A stretch of DNA of 64,000 nucleotides from Eriocheir sinensis (lineage: Eukaryota > Arthropoda > Malacostraca > Decapoda > Varunidae). Below the pieces are notes generated by a model. It was not told where the DNA came from and did not search any database. It saw only the letters and a program-made list of their open reading frames with translations. Positions 57,995 to 64,000 of the stretch are shown here, piece after piece (position 1 is the first letter of the stretch; every line of letters begins with the position of its first letter). Both the position numbers and the translations under genes were made by a program. Location: contig NW_026110563.1 of assembly GCF_024679095.1 (NCBI RefSeq), positions 248,001-312,000 of the forward strand, in the 5' to 3' direction.

Positions 57995-58393
57995 AGTAAA
58001 TTTGTATAAAATATATATACAAAATATATATTAAATTAAGGAAAATTGTTTAAAAAATATATATAAAATACACATAGAATAATGTAAAATCGTATCAATA
58101 TAAATCAACAGAATATCAATAAAATTATGTAAATTTGTATGAAAATAAAGATGCAAAATACCCATAAAATAACGTATATTTGTATAAAAATATGTATGTA
58201 CATATATACACATAAAATAATTAAATTTGCATTAATATCAATATACAAATTGCACATACAATAAGGTAAATTTGTATTGAAATAGATATGCAAAATACAC
58301 ATAAAATAATGTAAATACGTATAAAAATATATATACAAAATACACCTTAAATAAGTTAAATTCGTATCAAATTCAATAAACTAAATTTCAATA

Positions 58394-58545
<152 letters not shown>

Positions 58546-61500
58546 GGAAAATCAATATACAAAATAATATATAAAAAACAAAATTTAGTATTAAAATACA
58601 TACAAAAAAACTCAAAAAATAATTTCAATTTGTATGAAAATAGATATACAAAATCCACATAAAATTAGGTAAATTTGTATTGAAATACATATACAAAATA
58701 CACATAAAAAATTGTAGATTTGTATGAAAATATATAAACAAATAGACATAAAGTAACGTATGTTTGTATAAAATATATATAGATAAAGCACATTAAATAA
58801 TGTAAATATGTAAAATAAAATATATAAAAAATACACATAGAACAATGTAAAATCGTATCAAAATAAATACACAGAATATCAATCAAATAATGTAAATTTG
58901 TATGAAAATAAAGATGCAAAATACCTATTATAAAAAAAACATATTTTTATAAAAACATATATACAAAAATACATATCAAATAATTAAATTTGTATTAAAA
59001 TAATTATACAAAATGCACATACAATTTGATAAATTTGTACTGAAATAGATATGAAAAGAACACACATCAAACAATGTAAATTTGTTTCAAAATATATAAA
59101 CGAATACACATAAAAAAACGTAAATTTCTATAAAAATACAAATAAAAAATACACATAAAATGATATAAATACGTATAAAAATATATATACAAAATACACA
59201 CAAAATAATGTAAATTCGTGGCAAAATAAATAAACCAAATACCAATAGAAGAATGTGAATTTGTATGAAAATAAATATACAAAATAAATAAAAAATAACG
59301 TAAATTTGTATGAAACTATATACAAAATACACAAAAGTAATTTAAATTTGTATATAAATAGATATAAAAAATATACATAAAATAAACTAAATTTGTATTG
59401 AAATATATATACAAAATACATAAAATAATGTAAATTTGTATCAAAATATTTTAACAGATGCGCATAAAATAACGTAAATTTGTTTTAAAATATTCAAAAT
59501 ACACATTAAATAATGTAAATATGTATAAAAAAAATATATACAAAACACAAATAGAATAATGTAAGATCGTATCAGAATAAATACTCAGAATATTAATAAA
59601 ACAATGTAGATTTGTATGAAAAAAGAGATGCAAAATACCCATTAAATAACGTATTTTTTATAAAAATATATATACCAAAATACACTTAAAATATTTAAAT
59701 TTGTATTACAATATATATACAAAATGCACATACAATAAGGTAAATTTGTATTGAAATAGATATGCATAATACATATAAAACAATGTAAATTTGTTTCAAA
59801 ATATATATAAGAATACACATAAAATAACGTAGATTTCTATAAAAATATATATAGAAAATACAGAGAAAATGAAGTAAATACGTATAAGAAAATGTAAACA
59901 AAATACACATAAAATAATGTAAATTCGTATCAAAATAACTAAACAAAATACCAATAAAAGAATGTGTATTTGTATAAATATAAATATACAAAATAAACAT
60001 AAAATAACGTAAATTTTATATCAAACTATATACAAAAATACACAGAAGTATTTAAATTCGTATTAAAATAAATATACAAAATACAGATAAAATAAGGAAA
60101 ATTTGAATGGAGATGTATATACAAAAAACATAAAATAATGTAAATTTGTATCAAAATATTTATAAAAATGCATAAATAACGTAAATTTATTTAAAAATAA
60201 ATAAAAAAAAACACATTAAGTAATGTAAATACGTATAAAAAATATGTACAAAATACACATATAAACATGTAATTCGTATCAAACTAAACAAACAAAATAG
60301 CAATAAAATAATGTAAATTTGTATGAGAAAACATATACAAATACATATAAAATAACGCAAATTTCTATAAAAATATATGTACAAAAATGCACGTTAAATA
60401 AAGTAAATTTGCATAAAAATATATATACAAAACACATTAAATAATGTAAAAGCGTTCATAAAACAACCTAAATTTGTATAAAACTATATACAAAAATACA
60501 CAAAAATAGTTTAAATTTGTATGAAAATAAATATACAAAATACACATAAAATTAGGTAAATTTGTATTGAAATACATATACAAAATACACATAAAATAAT
60601 GTAAATGTGTATAAAAAAATATATACAAAAAACAAATAGAATAATGTAAAATCGTATCAAAATAAATACACATAATATCAATAAAATAACGTAAATTTGT
60701 GTGAAAATATAGATGCAAAATTCCCATAAAATAGCGCATTTTTTATAAAAATATATATACCAAAATACACAAAAAATATTTAAATTTGTATTGTAATAAA
60801 TATACAAAATGCTCATACAATAAGGTAAATTTGTATTGAAAGTGATATGCAAAAATACAGATAAAACAATGTAGATTTGTTTCAAAATATATATACGAAT
60901 ACACATAAAATAACGTAGATTTCTATAAAAATATATATACAAAATACACATAAAATTAAGTAAATACGTATAAGAAAATGTATACAAAATACACATAAAA
61001 TAATGTTAATTCGATTCAAAATAAATTAACAAAATACCAATAAAAGAATGTGTATTTGTATAAATATAAATATACAAAATACACATACAAAATAAACATA
61101 AAATAAGGTAAATTTGTAGTGAAATATATGTACAAAATACACATAAAATAATGAAAATTTATATGAAAATATATATTCAAGTACACATAAAATACCATAA
61201 TTTTGTATAAAAAATATATATTGAAAATAAATATTAAATAATGTAAATGCATATAAAAATATATATACAAAGTACATATAAAATAATGTAAATTCGTATC
61301 AATATAAATCAACAAAATACCAATAAAATAATATATATTTGAATGAAAATAAATTTACAAAATACACATAACATAAGTAAAATTTGTATTAAAATATATA
61401 CAAAAATACATAGAAATAATTTGAGTTTGTATTAAAATAGATATACAAAATACACATAAAACTAGGTAAATTTGTTTTGAAATATATATAAAAAATACCC

Positions 61501-64000
61501 ATAAAATATTGTATTTGTATGAAAAATATATACAAAATACAAAAAATATACAAAAAATCTTATTAAAATGAATGAGCAGAATATCAATAAAATAATGTAA
61601 ATTTGTATGAAAATAAAGATGCAAAATACCCATAAAATAAAGCATATTTTTATAAAAATACATATACAAAAAATACAGATAGAATATTTAAATTTGTATT
61701 AAAATTAATATACAAAATGCATATACAATAAGGTAAATATGTATTGAAAAAATATGCAACATACACATAAAAGTGTAAATTTGTTTCAAAATCTATATAC
61801 GAATACACATAAAATAACGTAGATTTCTATAGAAATATATATACAAAATACACATGAAATGATGTAAATACGTATAAAAATATATATACAAAATACACAT
61901 TAAATAATGCAAATTCGCGTCAAAATAAATAAACAAAATATCAATAAAAGAGTGTGTATTTGTATAAAAATAGATATACAAAATACACATAAAATAACCT
62001 AAATTTGTATAAAACTATATACGAAAATACACAAATATAATTTGAATTTGTATGAAAATAAATATACAAAATACACATAAAATTAGGTAAATTTGTATTG
62101 AAATACATATACAAAATACACATGAAATAATGTAAATTTGAATGAGAATATATAAACATATACACTTAAAACAACGTAAATTTGTATCAAATATATATAC
62201 AAAATACAACTCAAATAATGTAAATAAATAGAATAATGTAAAATCGTATCAAAATAAATACACAGAATATTAATAAAATAATGTAAATTTGTATGAAAAT
62301 AAAGATGCAAAATACCCATAAAATAACGCATTTTTTTTTAAAAATATATATACCAAAATACACATAAAATATTAAAATTTGTATTAAAATGAATATAAAA
62401 ATTCACATACAATAAGGTAAATTTGTATTGAAATAGATATGCAAAATACATATAAAACAATGTAAATTTGTTTCAAAATATATATACGAATACACATAAA
62501 ATAACGCAGATTTCTATAAAAATATATACAAAATACACATAAAATGAAGTAAATACGTATTAAATTTTTTTACAAAATACACATAACATAATGTAAAATC
62601 GTATGAATATAAATCAACAAAATACCAATAAAAGAATGTGTATTTGTATAAATATAAATATACAAAATAAACATAAAATAACGTAAATTTGTATAAAACT
62701 ATATACAAAAATACAAAGAAGTAATTAAATTTGTATGAAAATAGATATACAAAATACAGATGAAATAAGCTAAATTTGAATTGAAATGTATATACAAAAT
62801 ACATAAAACAATGTAAATTTGTATCAAAATATTTATACAAATACATATAATAACGTAGATTTGTTTAAAAATATATAAACAAAATACATATTAAGTAATG
62901 TAAATACGTATAAAAAATATGTACAAAATACATATGTAATCATGTAATTCGTATCAAAATAAACAAACAAAATAGCAATAAAATAATGTAAATTTGTATG
63001 AGAAAACATATACAAATACACATAAAATAACGGAAATTTCTATGAAAATATATGTACAAAAATGCATATAAAATAAAGTAAATTTGCATAAAAATATGTA
63101 TACAAAACACACATTAAATAATGTAAATGCTTACATAAAAAAACCTAAATTTGTATAAAACCATATACAAAAATACTCAAAAATAATTTACATTTGTATG
63201 AAAAGAAATATTGAAAGTACACATAAAATTAGGTAAATTTGTATTGAAATATATATACAAAATACACATAAAATAATGTAAATTTGAATGAAAAAATATA
63301 AACAAATACACTTAAAATAGCGTAAATTTGTATAAAATATATATGCAAGTTACACATTAAATAATGTTAATGTGTATAAAAAGAATATACAAAAAACAAA
63401 TAGAATAATGTAAAATCGTATCAAAATAAATACACAGAATATCAATAAAATAATGTAAATTTGAATAAAAATAACGAGGGAAAATTCCCATAAAATTGCA
63501 CATTTTTAAAAAAAATATATATACCAAAATACACATAAAATATTTAAATTTGTATTGAAATAAATATACAAAATGCACATAAAGTAAGTTAATTTGTATT
63601 GAAAGAGATATTAAAAAATACATATAAAACAATGTAAATTTGTTTTAAAATATATATACGAAAACACATAAAATAACGTAGATTTCTATAAAAATATATA
63701 CACAAAATACCAATAAAAGAATGTGTATTTGTATATATATAAATATACAAAATACACATAAAATAACGTAAATTTGTATAAAACTATATACAAAAAATAC
63801 ACAGAAGTAATTAAATTTATATGAAAACATATATACAAAATACACATAAAATAAGCTAAATTTGAATTGAAATATATATACAAAATACATAAAATAATGT
63901 AAATTTGTATCAAAATATTTATACAAATACCCACTTAATAACGCAAATTTGTATAAAAATATATAAACAAAATACTCATGAAATACTTTAAATACGTATA

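Overview
This window holds no gene that I can support. It is a continuous satellite-like array of extremely AT-rich DNA; the typical unit carries only about 6 G or C in 45 bases. It is built from roughly 1,400 diverged copies of one unit of about 45 bp. On its T-rich strand the unit runs from a start resembling atgtgtattttgtatat, through a T-tract, to catacaaatttac and a tail acatta or acgtta. Because 45 is 15 codons and the T-rich strand of the unit lacks stop codons in all three frames, long open frames appear on whichever strand is T-rich. They encode a 15-residue Phe/Tyr/Ile periodic string such as [16 protein letters not shown] treat all of them as repeat artefacts. No tRNA, rRNA, promoter, transposon protein or GC-richer island was recognised. 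The organism cannot be named from this. The scale of non-coding satellite suggests a eukaryotic nuclear chromosome, perhaps heterochromatin or a centromere-type region (inference).

Layout. From 1 to about 39.7 kb the T-rich strand flips between + and - some 37 times, so the array is a mosaic of inverted blocks. In 1-9.5 kb a 2.96-2.98 kb higher-order repeat occurs three times, each copy made of a '+' block and a '-' block meeting at a hairpin. From 15.3 to 39.2 kb there is a large interrupted palindrome: arms of about 7.3-7.5 kb (about 15,320-22,620 and 31,735-39,190) in which five consecutive complete orientation blocks match in order, orientation and length. Its 9.1 kb interior holds a second, nested inverted copy (25.53-27.80 kb) of the inner part of the left arm. 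From 39.7 kb on there are only three flips: long uniform arrays at 39.7-45.4 (+), 45.4-48.7 (-), 48.9-57.3 (+) and 57.3-64 kb (-), three of whose ends carry the same 0.6-1 kb module in alternating orientation.

Other elements. There are six long (TA)n tracts of 105-211 bp plus short ones; one sits exactly on an orientation switch. A junction sequence of about 85 bp recurs at six switch points. One short pentanucleotide run lies near 57.97 kb. Both window ends lie inside the array.

Strand convention for repeat features: the strand given is the T-rich strand of the 45-bp units. Coordinates of block edges and repeat arms were read by eye and are good to about 10-40 bp. Percent identities are estimates from short stretches, not alignments.
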